A DNA stretch of 64,000 nucleotides from Mytilus californianus (GCF_021869535.1 NW_026262701.1:2495501-2559500); one strand, 5' to 3'. Counted from the first letter of the stretch, positions 45,480 to 58,337 are shown. The notes: a model not told the origin generated them from the sequence alone. Made by a program: numbers and translations.

Positions 45480-46370
45480 CTCGGATTGTCATGTTTTAAG
45501 TCTTAGCATTATATTAGCTGCTAATTCAAGAAAAAACATAAGACCTGATACTTCTAACGAAAAAACAATATAAGCCATGATCCTTCTAATGGAAGAAAAA
45601 CATAAGCACGGATCATACTAGTGCACGAAATTGTATGAACAGATCCTACTAACACAAAAAAGTACATAAGCGCTGATCCTCAAAACTGATGCAAGAAATA
45701 CATTAGCCCTGATACTACTAGTACACGAAAGACAAAAGTTCTGATCCCACTAGTGCACAAAAGACATAAGCACTGTTCCTTCTAATGCACAAAAGACATA
45801 AGCCCTGATCCCACTAATGCACAAAAGACATAAGCACTGTTCCTTCTAATGCACGAAAGACATAAGCCCTGATCCCACTAGTGCACAAAATACATAAGCA
45901 CTGTTCCTTCTAATGCACGAAAGACATAAGCCCTGATCCCACTAGTGCACAAAAGACATAAGCACTGTTCCTTCTAATGCACGAAAGACATAAGCCCTGA
46001 TCCCACTAGTGCACAAAATACATAAGCACTGTTCCTTCTTATGCACTTAAGACATAAGCCCTGATCCCAGTAGTGCACAAAAGACATAAGCACTGTTCCT
46101 TCTAATGCACGAAAGGCATAATCACTGATCGTTGAAACTGATGCAGGAAAAAAATAAGCCCTTATCCTACTAGTAATAAAATAAAAACTTAAGCATGAAT
46201 CCTTGATATTGACGCTAGAAAAAACATAAGCTATAATTCTACAACTAGTGGTGCAGAAAAAATATAAACACTGATTCTTGATAGTGATGTAAGAAATACA
46301 TAACCACTGCTATTTGATGGTACTGAAATAAAAACTTAAGAAGTGGTCCTCTAATTCCTATTAATTCGCG
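45480..46370 (+). repeat. 32/64-bp higher-order minisatellite in gene B intron 1
   Basis: Two 32-bp monomers alternate: gcacaaaagacataagcact followed by gttccttctaat, and gcacgaaagacataagccct followed by gatcccactagt. The 64-bp pair repeats about five times at 45730-46110, with degenerate monomers on both sides. Non-coding. Confidence 0.9.
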
Positions 46371-47500
46371 GACATTGCTTTCTCAAAATAAATCTGATAG
46401 TGCATAATTTATATGTGTAATGGCCGCCTCTCTCTAACCTTCTAAAATTAGTAACGTTTTACCATCAAATGACTAATATAAGCATCTTTTTGACAATATC
46501 AGTTAGAAATTCGGAAGTTTGTGTTATTTTCTTTGATTTTTGTTTGTGTGTGTGAATTGGTGTAAAAAAACATATGATACCCTTATTCGAGCATACGTCA
46601 CTTGTTTCTGGAGTAACTTAACATTCATCAGGTACGGCAATCTCAGGACCAAAAGTTTTGATAGCTAATTAAAAGATTGAAAGCATGAAACAAGTGGTAT
46701 ACCTCGAAACCCCAATTTCAAAGAAATCAATTCACATCATAGAAGCCAAGATAAATATATTTACAAAATTTGTTGTTGAAGAAAGCGGATCTGTGACATG
46801 GCTTTTTATTAAAGCTTATAGAACTTACATTCGTAGGCGTTGATAAGACTTACTGTAAATATCTTATCAAACCTGAATACAAATGTTATACAAGATTTGC
46901 AAATTATTCCAACGGTTTTAATGCATCTGCCTGAATGGGCGTCATAATGAAAACAAGATCGTACTTCCCAATTTAAGTTGTTAATATTGATGCACCTTAG
47001 CTTGTTTGCTATGCAAATAATATAACAAAGCTTGTCATGGGATTCCATTTTAAATCAAATATCTGTATTTGGAATTGTACCATAGTGAATCTCTACATTT
47101 ATGTGAGAAAAAAATGGTTAAATCTTGACCGAATTAATGAAATTTCTTTTTGATAACAGTAAAGATTACCTATTGTCTTATCCTTTATCCTACACTAACT
47201 GGTTATACCAACCTATAGATTCTAACGCAAATGATATGTAGACGTCATCTCATTGATATTGCACTCTTCAGGTTTTGTTTTTAAACAAGACATTTTATTG
47301 TGCCTCTAAATAAAGTTTTTATACATTTATTCCGATACAATTTTAATTAAGTTAATTGTTATATATCAAGACGATTGTGTGTGTGTGTTTTGTTTTGCTT
47401 TGTGTTGTTGGTTTTTTCTTCCAAACTTTTTAATTTCTATATTTTAACTGTACTGTTTAGAATCTCCATGTTTAATATCTACTTTTTATTTGTTTGTCAG

Positions 47501-48064
47501 GATGTGATACAAAGGCAGATATAACTTTTATAGTTGACACATCAGATGATGTGGGGAAAGACAATTTTCAAAAACAGTTATCTTTTTTAAAACAAACTGT
47601 GAACAATATGAAGATAGCGCCGGACAAAACTCAAATAAGTGTTGTGACGTTTAGTTCTGGTGTTTACAACCAGTTCTTTTTAAATGCTTATGCATCAAAG
47701 GCGGATGTGCTAGCCGCGATTGACAGAATTCCTTATATTTCTGGTCGGACGCATACATCCGATGCATTAACTTACGTCACTCATACGTCATTTAACCCAA
47801 TTCACGGAGCAAGAAGCAATGTTCCTCATATCGGCGTTCTAATAACTGATGGGCCTTCAACGGCCAAGGATTTGACAAAAATTCAGGGACAAGTTGCAAA
47901 GGACAACAATATAATTATGTATGGAGTTGGAGTAGGTTCGGGAATAGATATGGACGAACTGTCCTCAGTAAGCAGCAGTCCAAGTCACAGATATATGTTA
48001 ACAGCAGAAAACTATGGTGCTTTGAATTCACTTTCAAGTTCATTGTCGACGAAGTTGTGCAATG
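47501..48064 (+). CDS. Gene B exon 2: VWA domain 1
   Basis: Acceptor tgtttgtcag/GA, donor AATG/gtaaga, phase 1 at both ends; 187 whole codons form a complete von Willebrand factor A domain. Landmarks: CDTKADITFIVDTSDDVG (beta-1 and MIDAS loop), TQISVVTFSSGVYNQFFLN, GRTHTSDALTYV (MIDAS Thr), VPHIGVLITDGPST (MIDAS Asp) and IIMYGVGVGSGIDMDELSSV. VWA domains bind partner proteins, often through a metal at the MIDAS. Here D-x-S-x-S reads D-T-S-D-D, so the second Ser is replaced and metal binding may be altered. Confidence 0.93.
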
Positions 48065-48714
48065 GTAAGATATAACACAATTCCTGTTATAAGATTACGA
48101 AACTGTTTTACGATCTCTTTTCACAGTAGTTTGTACACCAGATAAAACAATTTTTTATTCAAGTCTTACCACATAGAAGACGCTTCAAACAAAATACATA
48201 AAGAGGTGCGTCTAATTTAACTGGTATTGACTTTCATATTAGGGTCAAAATCCAAAAGTTGGTATCAATATCTTTCAGAATATTAAATATTATGAGTTTT
48301 AATGTATAACTTAAGGATTTTTCATCTATAGCAATGCTATTATCCGCTGCATACATGGCTGTTGCTGGTGAAGATAAATTTGATACATGGATGCAAATTT
48401 ATATGTTTTCGTAAAATTTAGTTTCCTTCATATTCAGTTGTTTGATAAAAACTCAAACAATCTCTCGAATCTTTCTTTGCAGTTTGCAGTTTTGTGCCTT
48501 TTTAAGCATTTGTAATTTGTTTACATCTTCAAAAGTACGACAAAATTTTATTAGAACCTCAAGTCTTTCTTAAAATAGACCTGAAGTGAAAATATGAGGA
48601 AATGTGTCCCACATTGCACCAGTAAGATGATGTTTAATAAGAAACAATCTAAAAGAAATTGTAGGAGGTGACAGCTATGTTTATTTGTAAGAATGTACTA
48701 GTATATATTTTTGC

Positions 48715-48885
48715 GCCCGCATGTGGCAGGTGTGCTCGGCTCCAGTCTTAATTGGCTAAGATTGTCAGATTTACTGCCGATTATCGGTAATTCTCTCCGC
48801 GCACTCCGGCTTCCTTCGCCAACAAGAATTGACTGCCACGAATAGTGCTGAAAGAGGCGTTAAACAACAATCAATCAATCAATAT
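48715..48885 (+). mobile_element. SINE-like repeat with (CAAT)n tail
   Basis: 'ggcaggtgtgctcggctccag', 'gccgattatcggtaattctctccgcg' and 'tgaaagaggcgttaaacaacaatcaatcaatcaat' resemble a LINE/SINE 3' body with a short-repeat tail. A shorter '...tttagcaatcaatcaatcaaac' at 49300-49323 looks like a second tail. Both are in gene B intron 2. No tRNA-like head was verified. Confidence 0.55.
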
Positions 48886-49173
48886 ATTTTTACAGTTATC
48901 AAATTAGATTATTGGATTTTAAGACAAGGATTTTGATCCCTGAATAAAAGTACTCGTTTGTCAACATTTCAAGAACTGCAAACCATGCTTGTTGGTCGTT
49001 TATTGCTTAATCGTTGGGACATACGCCACATGTACACTGCTAGAAAATCACACAATCACTTTGTTTTCTGATAGTTTTATCAATGTTAATTTAATTTAAA
49101 TTTTAATTTCATAAGCTCTGGTGTTATTGACAGTGATTACAAATAGGTTAAAGAATTTAATGTTACCTTTCAG

Positions 49174-49212
49174 AGTTGCCATCAAATCCAAATCAACTGC
49201 CACCTCCAACAT
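49174..49212 (+). CDS. Gene B exon 3: Pro/Asn linker micro-exon
   Basis: The 39-nt exon, phase 1-1, acceptor acctttcag/AG, donor AACAT/gtaagt. It encodes ELPSNPNQLPPPT plus the split codon, a flexible proline-rich hinge between the two VWA domains. It is supported by both splice sites, frame and phase, since it is too short for codon statistics. Confidence 0.75.
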
Positions 49213-50415
49213 GTAAGTATGTCACGTGACACAATCATCAAACTGGTTCAAACTTAAAGTCGTACGGCCCGAACATGCATGAAATAGTTGCCACTGGACG
49301 TTTAGCAATCAATCAATCAAACAAATCTGAATATGGAAACGTTGAGATATATTCCAGACTTAAAATCTGTTCAATATGACAATAGCATATCTCTTTACGT
49401 AGAAAAAAGTACCAAGCATAAGGTACATGCATGCAGTATTATTTGATGCATTTCAAAGTAAACTTTATTTTTGTAAATTAAATAGTTTCCACAAAAAAGG
49501 AGGCGGAAAATACCATGGGCATATTTAAAACTCATAAGTCCAACATCTGATAAAAAAAATATTCATCATGGCATAATGAGTTTTCTATTAGCAATTTAGT
49601 TTTTGTCAGATTTTAGTATTAAGAATATTGTTATCTATTTACATATTAAACTTTCTTTGGGTTTTACTTTCAACGGTTTAAGAGGTCAAATTAAGCAGCA
49701 GATATAGCCATTATTCTTTATAACTTTTTTTTGAATTTATTTTCCTTTTGTTCTCATGTTGAGTTGTTTTTGTACTTTAGTCTTTGTTTGTTGGTATAAC
49801 AAAGATAAACATAAAAACAAATACGTGTTTGAATTCATGAAAATAATAGATAAGAAAGACTAGACAGGCTTTTGCGTCATAAAACATCTTGACATTTTAT
49901 TCTTATCACACCCTAGATATTACAACATTCTTTTACACCACAAATGTGTTTGTTTTTGCATATATTTTTATTTTGTTTTTTTCAAATGCTTACTAGGTCT
50001 GTATGTTTCTAATATATTTTTATCTCATCTGTTTGGTATATATTAACATTACTAGATTAAAATATAACTTTACGAGTTTTTTTGTTGATTTTTTAAAAAT
50101 ATATTCTGAACAACTTTTTGCCTTAGCTATATAAATTACTTTCTGTTTGTTTAACGTTTCCAATTCATTTCAAAGTTTCCGCTTTGTCATTTTCATTATT
50201 GCACAATCGTTGTATATAATTTTAGAGGCAATGTACAGTTATCAACTATTTTCTTTACTTGAACCAAGCTACTGAAAAGTATACGACTGAGTCAAAACAT
50301 TATTATTGAAATAATGTCAAAAGTTAAGTGCAATAAGTTTAAAATCTATGGATATTTTTGTCGAAAATATAAAAACTTATATTTTTTGAAGTTTTTTTTT
50401 CATATTCCATTTCAG

Positions 50416-50973
50416 CATGCTTGCATAAAGCCGATCTTGCTTTTCTGGTTGATTCCTCGTCGAGTGTTGGTTCAGGAAACTTTCAGAAACTAGAAAACTT
50501 TTTGAAAAATGCCGTCACAAAGCTTGACATCGGGAAAGATAAAGTACATGTTGGATTAATGCAATACAGCAGTTATCCTTCTATGCAGTTTCCACTTAAC
50601 ATGTATACAAACAGAGGGGACACACTAAAAGCCATTGAAGGGATGCAATTCATGGGTGGTGACACTAATACAGGAGATGCAATACAGAACATGCGCCAAC
50701 AAATGTTCTCTCAAACCGGTGGCGCAAGAAACAACGTTCCTCGCATTGCCATTGTAGTGACCGACGGCGGTTCTTCTAATAATGCAAAAACTACACAACA
50801 AGCCGATGGTGCCAGACGTGATCACATTGGTCTGATATCTGTAGGTGTTGGGTCAGCTGTCAACTCCTATGAACTTCAGCTCATTGCTGATGATCAGACA
50901 AAGGTCGTCAAGGTCAATAGCTTTGACCAGTTAGAGCAAGCAGTGGATCAGATTCTTCAGAAAGCATGTACTG
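50416..50973 (+). CDS. Gene B exon 4: VWA domain 2
   Basis: Acceptor ccatttcag/CA, donor TACTG/gtaact, phase 1-1, 185 whole codons. Complete VWA domain with an intact MIDAS: HKADLAFLVDSSSSVG (D-x-S-x-S), GGDTNTGDAIQNM (Thr) and IAIVVTDGGSS (Asp). Also KVHVGLMQYSSYPSMQFPLN and GLISVGVGSAVNSYELQLIA. Cysteines near both ends (SCLHK... and KACTG) probably form the disulfide common in matrix VWA domains. It is likely the ligand-binding VWA of the pair. Confidence 0.94.
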
Positions 50974-51272
50974 GTAACTATAATGTTTATCTTTTTTAAA
51001 CTGCAAAGTTATATACATATATATGTATATAAACAGACTATCGATATGTCTTTATGTTTATTATGATTAAATGCTAATCAATTTTGTTCTTTTGAATGTA
51101 TGATTACTTAATCAGTAACTCGCTGTTGAATAAGAATAATAATTTGTTTTTCCTTTATTATACTATGACCAAAGTCTGATTTTTCCAAAAAGCTAAATGC
51201 GCCCTAAATGTAAAAAGTATTATAACTTTTACCTAATGATGATTGGTTACCTTGTGTATCTTTATTTTATAG

Positions 51273-51302
51273 TTCAGTCAACAGTAGCACCAACAACAGC
51301 AG
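51273..51302 (+). CDS. Gene B exon 5: Thr/Pro linker micro-exon
   Basis: The 30-nt exon, phase 1-1, acceptor attttatag/TT, donor GCAG/gtaatt. It encodes VQSTVAPTTA, a short mucin-like linker between VWA2 and the ShKT domains. Threonines suit O-glycosylation. Evidence is splice sites and perfect phase only. Confidence 0.72.
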
Positions 51303-52603
51303 GTAATTCTATGTTTATTCGTTTAAATCCATGAACATCATTATTATTGAAATAACTTCGTCATTCATATATTCATGTATCATGCATTTGAAGAAACTGG
51401 TTCGCATGTATTTTTTAACGACTTCAGAAAATAAAACATTGAACTTGTTATTATATACATATTATGGTCTTTTACATTTCGAAGTTCTAACCCTTCATAA
51501 TTGTGACTTTCTTAAGTTTTGGTTACATCCGAACCTGGTGAATGCCAATTGACTGCAGCGAAATTTTGCCATGTCAGTTCCGATGCCTGATATGACCGCT
51601 TATAGTGCATCTCGTGGAATTTTATGGATGAAAAGCAATATAAAGTTATACGATTGAGCAATATTCAGTTAAAGTTGTATGCACGACGTGCTATTACTTT
51701 ATATGTGCATGAACGACAGGAACTTAAAATGGCCAATGTACCAAGCTAACAATATGTTTATACAATGATGAATTTGACATTCATCTTAAAAGTACATGAT
51801 CGATTGAAGTACGAACAAAATACTGAGTCTGAAATGATGATAAACTGATACATCATATTCCATATTAGTTCCGATAACACACTGAGCTAGATATGAGATC
51901 CTTGATTAACGTCATGGGTAGAAGAAAAATGATGTGATGAGCGCTCCTGTCTTTTCGATCAACATCGACTCGGGTCTGTTAATATCATCTTGCACGGGTC
52001 TACATGGGAGATTGGTACGTGAAACGAGTAAAACAGATGTTGACAGATATTGAACTATCATAAACAAATTTTAAGAAGTTTATATCATTTATTCTTTAAA
52101 GAAATTATCTATCTATTGAAATTGAATCCAGTCGCCAATATCAACGCATCAAACAAATTCCTTGCTACTTAGTGGCCAATATTTGCTTTTCCAATATTTT
52201 GAAAATTGAAAAGTAAAAATACGACTTTCTTTATAGCATTAGGTTTGGGATTTCGTAAACTACCATCATCCAAAAATTTAAGATTAAAAGTTTATTACTT
52301 CCTCGTGAAATACTCTCGGTGAACTCATTCCGTCATAGTGTAACCTTATTTGAATATATAACTAATAGACCAATTACTAAATGAACCGAATGATGGTGTG
52401 ACAAGTTTTTATTCACTTCAATTTAGAATAATAGCCATTTTTATGATGTATGCTCAATCAAAGCTTAAGGTCTTTTTTACACAAATAAAACAAACCAGCT
52501 TGAGGGATTTATATGAAAATGCACATTAAATTTGCGATAACAAGTAATTATGTTGTAACTATAGAGACTATAAAAGAAAAAAAACGTGTATAAACTATTT
52601 CAG

Positions 52604-52732
52604 GAGCTACCAGTGCGCCTACAGCTTGTCAAAATAAACTAAATAACTGCAATTCTTATGGACTGTCTGTGTGTACACAATATCAACCATGGGCCAAGGA
52701 TAACTGTCAAGAGTACTGTGGTTTCTGTGTTA
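52604..52732 (+). CDS. Gene B exon 6: ShKT domain 1
   Basis: Acceptor actatttcag/GA, donor GTTA/gtaagt, phase 1-1. It encodes a GATSAPTA spacer and a six-cysteine ShKT module: CQNKLNNCNSYGLSVC then TQYQPWAKDNCQEYCGFC. The C-x6-C...C-x3-C-x2-C ending is diagnostic of this fold, widespread in secreted invertebrate proteins as a protein- or channel-binding module. In this context it is an adhesive or matrix domain; no channel-blocking role is implied. Confidence 0.92.
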
Positions 52733-52879
52733 GTAAGTGTCTTCATTTATAAATATGTTTTAATTGTGAGAATAGCAAACTTATGGTTTTCTGTGCTTTA
52801 CTTATAAAACTATCTCTCTTTATTCATAAATTTGAATAAGTATGAATTGAATTAAAGTATGAATTGTACGGTATATAGT

Positions 52880-53262
52880 TTTCTATGTTGTGATGTTATA
52901 CTTTTGTTTCAGAAAAGGGAGAAGGTTTGGTACCATTAAAACGTTTAATCCCGCTGCAAATGTTTGCACCTGTCCTAGGTCAGGAATCTGATTACAGTAG
53001 TTGTCGTCTGTTTATGTAGTTCATACGTGTTTCTCGTTTCTCGTTTTTATATAGATTAGACCGTTAGTTTTTCCGTATGAATGGTTTTACACTAGTAATT
53101 TTTTTGGGGCCCTTTATAGCTTGCTGTTCGGTGTGAGCCAATGCTCCGTGTTGAAGGCCGTACCTTGACCTATAATGATTTACTTTTATAAATTGTAACT
53201 TGGATGGAGAGTTGTCTCATTGGCACTCATACGACATCTTCCTATATCTATATAAAGTATAA
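52880..53262 (+). repeat. Interspersed repeat, family C (copy 2, in intron 6)
   Basis: Very close to 8650-9020 from 'gttgtgatgttatac' to 'cactcatacgacatcttcctatat'. It is the least diverged of the copies by eye. Confidence 0.88.
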
Positions 53263-53306
53263 ATGAAGAGATATGATTTTAATAACTTGATCCATTTCTT
53301 CTGCAG

Positions 53307-53423
53307 CACCTAAACCAACATGTGTAGATAAATTAACAAACTGCTTTGCCTATGGTAAATCATCTTGTACACAATATTCAGAGTGGGCACACCAAAATTG
53401 TCAACAATACTGTGGATTCTGTG
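53307..53423 (+). CDS. Gene B exon 7: ShKT domain 2
   Basis: Acceptor cttctgcag/CA, donor TGTG/gtatgt, phase 1-1. After TPKPT it encodes CVDKLTNCFAYGKSSC then TQYSEWAHQNCQQYCGFC, with six cysteines at the same spacing as the first ShKT. The two are clearly tandem duplicates (shared TQY, W, NCQ, YCGFC). Confidence 0.92.
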
Positions 53424-53813
53424 GTATGTTATTAATTCTTATGGAACTTATTGTCTGGAAATACGGGAAATGACATTGTTATACATATATAACCCAAACT
53501 CAATACCATATGTAACAAACAGTTGCAACTTTCTTTTGCAAAACTTTTTAAAATGTTCGTGAAAGTCATACTAAGAATTTCGATAATGAATATTAAGTTA
53601 AGTGGTGGCATGAATATAATGGTCAGAGAACTATGCCGTCGGAGTAAATTGAGTAAAAAGCTAATGTGTTAAGTTTAAACATTGACTTTGACGGGACTCT
53701 ACTTTTGATGGTACGGATCAAAAATTTGTTTGAACGGAAAAATAACTTTGACAATCAATAATTAATATCTGATCATTGATATTAATCTATATGTTGTTTT
53801 TTTTTTTTCACAG

Positions 53814-53840
53814 CTGCAGCCGCTGTTACGTCAGGATTTT
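53814..53840 (+). CDS. Gene B exon 8: Ala-rich linker micro-exon
   Basis: The 27-nt exon, phase 1-1, donor ATTTT/gtaagt (strong), encoding AAAVTSGF with split codons at both ends. Two AGs six bases apart (cagCTGcag) could both serve as acceptor and both keep frame, so isoforms differing by two residues are possible. Confidence 0.65.
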
Positions 53841-54168
53841 GTAAGTGACATTTTTCTTGTACATTATGTGGCTTTGAAATATTCAGTTTCAATGAAATAA
53901 CTGTTCGTATGCCGGTAATTTCAATATTTAAATTTTTTTTATGATAGGGACTTTTAAAGTTATTCTGATATAAGTCTTAAAACGCAATATATACAAATCT
54001 TGCCCAACCGCGTTGGCAATTCCCGCACAGTGTAGCGTCATGCGCGATGATTATGAAATTCAGGGATGTTCGACTGAATATTTCAGATTAGTAAATACAA
54101 TAGCCAAACAGGTGTACTCCTAACAACACAATTATTATATTTAAATTTACCTGTGTACGTTACTTTAT

Positions 54169-57148
54169 TTAAAGACCAAACAGCCTATTGTTGATGCGCA
54201 TCAACTAACGCAACTTGGTAGTGACATAAAAGCTCTATGACGTTGTTTTTAGCCATGAAAAAAAACGTCAAATTATAACGTCCTATTTCGCGTTATTCAC
54301 GGATTCCAACATGGTGTACGCTTAAAACTACGTCTTCCAAGAAAAGTGGAATTAAGCGTCGCGCTGATACCTAGTGGAAATTAAACACAAATGGACACAA
54401 AAGATACTACACTATCTGTAACCTCCGTTCTAATAAAAATAGTAATAAAAATATAAATTTTTAACTCGGCTTTTTGCATTTGCGCCGATCTGCATTTCAC
54501 TTTTTTTCTTTCACTTGCGCCGATTTTGTCTTTCATTTGCGCCGATTGTGTACAGGTAAATTATAGGTGAAAGTTATTGTTTTATTTATCATAAAAACCT
54601 CTTCCGTTAGCCAGTTGTACATATGTTATGAATTGTCAATTACAACATGTATATAACTGTTGTCCCCTGCTCACAAAGGGGAGGTGGGAGTAGAATTTCG
54701 AGCAGAATAAGTCAATTTAAAAGATATTTGTGCACTCTGTATACATCTACTAAAATCACGGAGTAAAATTCTATTTACAGCATTTCAAAGCACCGCAATA
54801 AAATCCATAAAAATGTAATACTAGTACAATGAATTATTATCTTGCCGAGAATTTTTATGCCACACATCTGATATATTCCTTTCTTGTCATTTCATCTTTT
54901 CTATGCTTGTTGTACTTGCCAACAACGAAGTCCATCTTTTCTTTCTCGTGTCAAAACGAAGTTCTCGAACAATATGACCAAAATTATCTTAAACATAAGG
55001 GAACACTGTTTATATCCATATATTACCATGCAATATACATTCTAGGTTTACTACATTTACATGTATTTACTCGTATAGCAAATATAGTATCGGGGCTAGT
55101 GATAAAAAAAATAAAATAGGCGCTAATGAAAGAATCAAATCGGAGCAAATTAAAGATCGATTTTTTTTTTTAATCGGCACAAGTCTCGTACGCCCCTGTA
55201 ACTTTACACTGGTAAATTTATATGACTTACGCTTAGAACTTTAACTTAATATGTGATTTTCAAAATTGAGTTTTCAGAAGGTTAGGCCGATAAACAATAC
55301 TTTCTATAAGTTTCGATATACTGGCAACGTATGCATGTTGAGATTAACTTATTTCTTTAAGATTCTCGTAAAATAATGGTGATCTTGCAACGAAGTTAAA
55401 TTTTATCTATACTGCTTAATTGACAAAATCTTATAGTAAAAATAAAAATGATAAAGGTTCATTGTCATTTGTCATTTGTTTCATTTCAAATTGTCTCAAG
55501 GAGAAATGATAAAGATTTCGCCTGATCTCACAGAAGTTTAAGGCAAAAAATATAAGAAATTAATATACTCAGTGAATGTGAATTAAAATCAAAATTTACG
55601 GTTTTTAAAACTAAACTTGTTGTAAATTTAACTTATGACAAAAACAATTGCTTCAAGAATAAGATCCAACATAAAATTTCTCACTTTCAAAAAGCTACAA
55701 TGACCGGAAAGATTGAATACAAATTTCGATTTTCAATGCCGGCAATCTATACATACCTTGTCTTTGTTTTAATTTCCAAAATGAGCTATTTATAATTAGA
55801 TTTATAATATTTCATCCTGTTTTGAGAAATACTTTATAGTTTTCAACGGAAAATTATTTCTTAGATTCTAAATCAATTTTTGAATTAAAAATTTATTTGT
55901 ATTTTGTATTTACTGTCTCGTTTATTCAAAACACGTAAGGTAGTAATAACGGGGATCGTATTTTATGATAGGTTAAATGGATGTAAAACGTTTTAGGATC
56001 AAAAACTTTTAATTCATATATTATACCTATAATTTTGATTTTCTTATATCTTAAATATTCAAAAATAATGAATCCACAAACTAGATGGAATAATTTGTAT
56101 ACGTCCGTCTTGGTCGGGACACATAATGGCATAAAAAGTCCGTCCGTGCTAATGTGTCAACAGTAGCGAAAGAGTGCGCTAGGGCAAAGTTCTGAAATTG
56201 ACGAGACAAAAAACCCCACACATCTAGTTTAATATAGTCAAATAGTTTGTTAGTTAACCAGTGTCAACTTTCATTTCTCTTTTTGTTTTCAATGATTTTG
56301 CTAATGAGAGGGAGAGGACAAAAACAGACTTTCCTTTCTAAAGCGTCGTAAAAGGTTATTTCGAACAATTTTTCATTCCGACGGATGGTGTTTCTGAAGG
56401 TTAATTTTGTGCGGCAACACCATCATGAGATCTGATACTGATACATAAATGTGATCTCTTGTATTACCGGATAATAAAGTAAGTTAATATAGTTGTTATT
56501 TTTGATTCTTGAAAATTTAAATGTAGGTTTCAAACGTCCAATTTGCAATTTTTTTTCAAATAGTGCGCCAGCAAGGAAAACTTGTACTATGACGTCAGAT
56601 TCAATGTTCTGAAGAAAGACAACTCTTTTCTTTAAAACGAACGAGAAAAAAACATGAAAATTAATCATAACTTTAGGTCGGTGACATATACATTTTTTGG
56701 TTTTATTCTGAAGAGTACACATGGCACTTTCCTTCTTGAAATTTTTATGAAAAAATCACTGGTAGATATTTTTTAATACTTGAAACGTTTTTCATTCTTG
56801 CGTTTTGTTTTTGGCGGGAATGAAATAAATCATATTTTTTAAGATCAAAACAATAAGAGTCTTAAACTCTTGAACCTGTATTTGATAGACACAAATCTAC
56901 TGTTTAACATGAAACAAGAATTACGCTTGTAGGTTTGATATAATGGGATTTTTTGAGAGTTTAAATAACAAGCAAATATCATGTTAATATTCGGGAAAAC
57001 ACGAAACTGAGGTTGCTATAGTGACAAAACTAAGTCGGTGACCCCCAATATTTTTTCTCATATTTTGTTCCTCAAATCATGAAATACCTTCACACAAAAT
57101 TTTAAGGAAAAATCACTGGTAGAACTGAATAGGCTGTTTGGTCTTTAA
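54169..57148. mobile_element. Candidate 3-kb DNA element with 21-bp terminal inverted repeats
   Basis: 54169-54189 (ttaaagaccaaacagcctat and t) is exactly complementary to 57128-57148. Inside are 'catttgcgccgat' repeats at 54475-54550 with inverted relatives at 55115-55180, and two direct copies of a 'gtcggtgac ... aaaatcactggtaga' block (56677-56765 and 57033-57122). No transposase frame is seen and no target duplication is clear. Confidence 0.5.
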
Positions 57149-57200
57149 CGCCATTTTGTCCTAGGTTAAAGTTGTCTTTTTGACATTGAAACATCTTTTT

Positions 57201-58337
57201 AGCTCACCTTTCCAAATGAAATGTGAGCTTTTGTCATCACTTGGCGTCCGTCGTCGTCCGTCCGGTGTAAACTATTTCAAACATCTTCTCCTCTGAAACT
57301 ACTGAACCAATTCCAACCAAACTTTAATTGAATGATCCTTAGGGTATCTTGAAAAAACTTTGTGTTTTATTTTCTGTTTCGTCAAAAAACATGGCCGCCA
57401 TGGCTAAAAATAGAACATAGGGGTAAAATGCAGTTTTTGGCTTATATCTCAAAAACTAAAGCATTTAGACATGGGGTAAAAATGTTCATTAGGTCAAGTT
57501 CTATCAGCCCCGAAATTTTCAGATGAGTTTAACAACCCATTGTTGGGTTGCTGCCACTAAATTGGTAATTTTAAGGAAATTTTGCAGTTTTTGGTTATTA
57601 TCTTGAATATTATTATAGATAAAGATAATCTGTAAACAGCAAAAATGTTCAGCAAAGTAAGATCTACAAATGCAGTTTTTGACTTATATCTCAAAAACTA
57701 AAGCATTTAGAGCAAATCAGACAAGAAGTTAAAGTATTCATTAGGTCAAGGTCTACCTGCCTTGAAATTATCAGCCAAATCGGGTATCTGATTTTTAGGC
57801 TATTGCCCCTGAATTGATGATTTTAAGGAAATTTTGCAATTTTCGGTTATTATCTTGAATATTATTATAGATAAAGATAAACTGTAAACAGCAAAAATGT
57901 TCAGCAAAGTAAGATCTACAAATAAGTTTTATATGACCAAAATTGTCAATTGACCCCTTAAGGAGTTATTGTCCTTTTAAGACAATTTTTCACAATTTGT
58001 TCATCTAGTTTGCTTACTTTAAAAAATCTTCTCCTTTGAAACTGCTGAATCAATTTCAGCCAAACTTAGGCTGAATGAGTTTCAGAGTATCTAGTATAAA
58101 TTTTGTATTTTATTTCATTGTACGTCAAGAAACATAGCCACTGTGGCTAAAATGGAACATCGGGGTAAAATGCATTTTTTTGCTTTTGAAGAAAATATGA
58201 CAGACACAAAGAACATTTAAATGGCATTTTTAAGCCACTCATTAATATATATTGAAAAGAAAAAATAATCATTGATGAAAGATTTAAGCAACAAAAAAAA
58301 AAAGGTGAGCGATTCAGGCTCTTGAGAGCCTCTTGTT
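57201..58337 (+). mobile_element. Interspersed repeat, family I ('agctcacc...ggtgagc')
   Basis: It begins agctcacctttccaaatgaa and 'cttggcgtccgtcgtcgtccg' and ends 'aaaggtgagcgattcaggctcttgagagcctcttg', giving short inverted ends. The body contains two related blocks of about 250 bp ('cttatatctcaaaaactaaagcatttag' and 'tattattatagataaagata' each occur twice). It is, from memory, a repeat common in bivalve introns. Non-coding. Confidence 0.65.

Noticed and set aside
54829..55119. 96-codon frame in intron 8
   Set aside because: Low-complexity hydrophobic AT-rich translation without family motif, inside a candidate mobile element.
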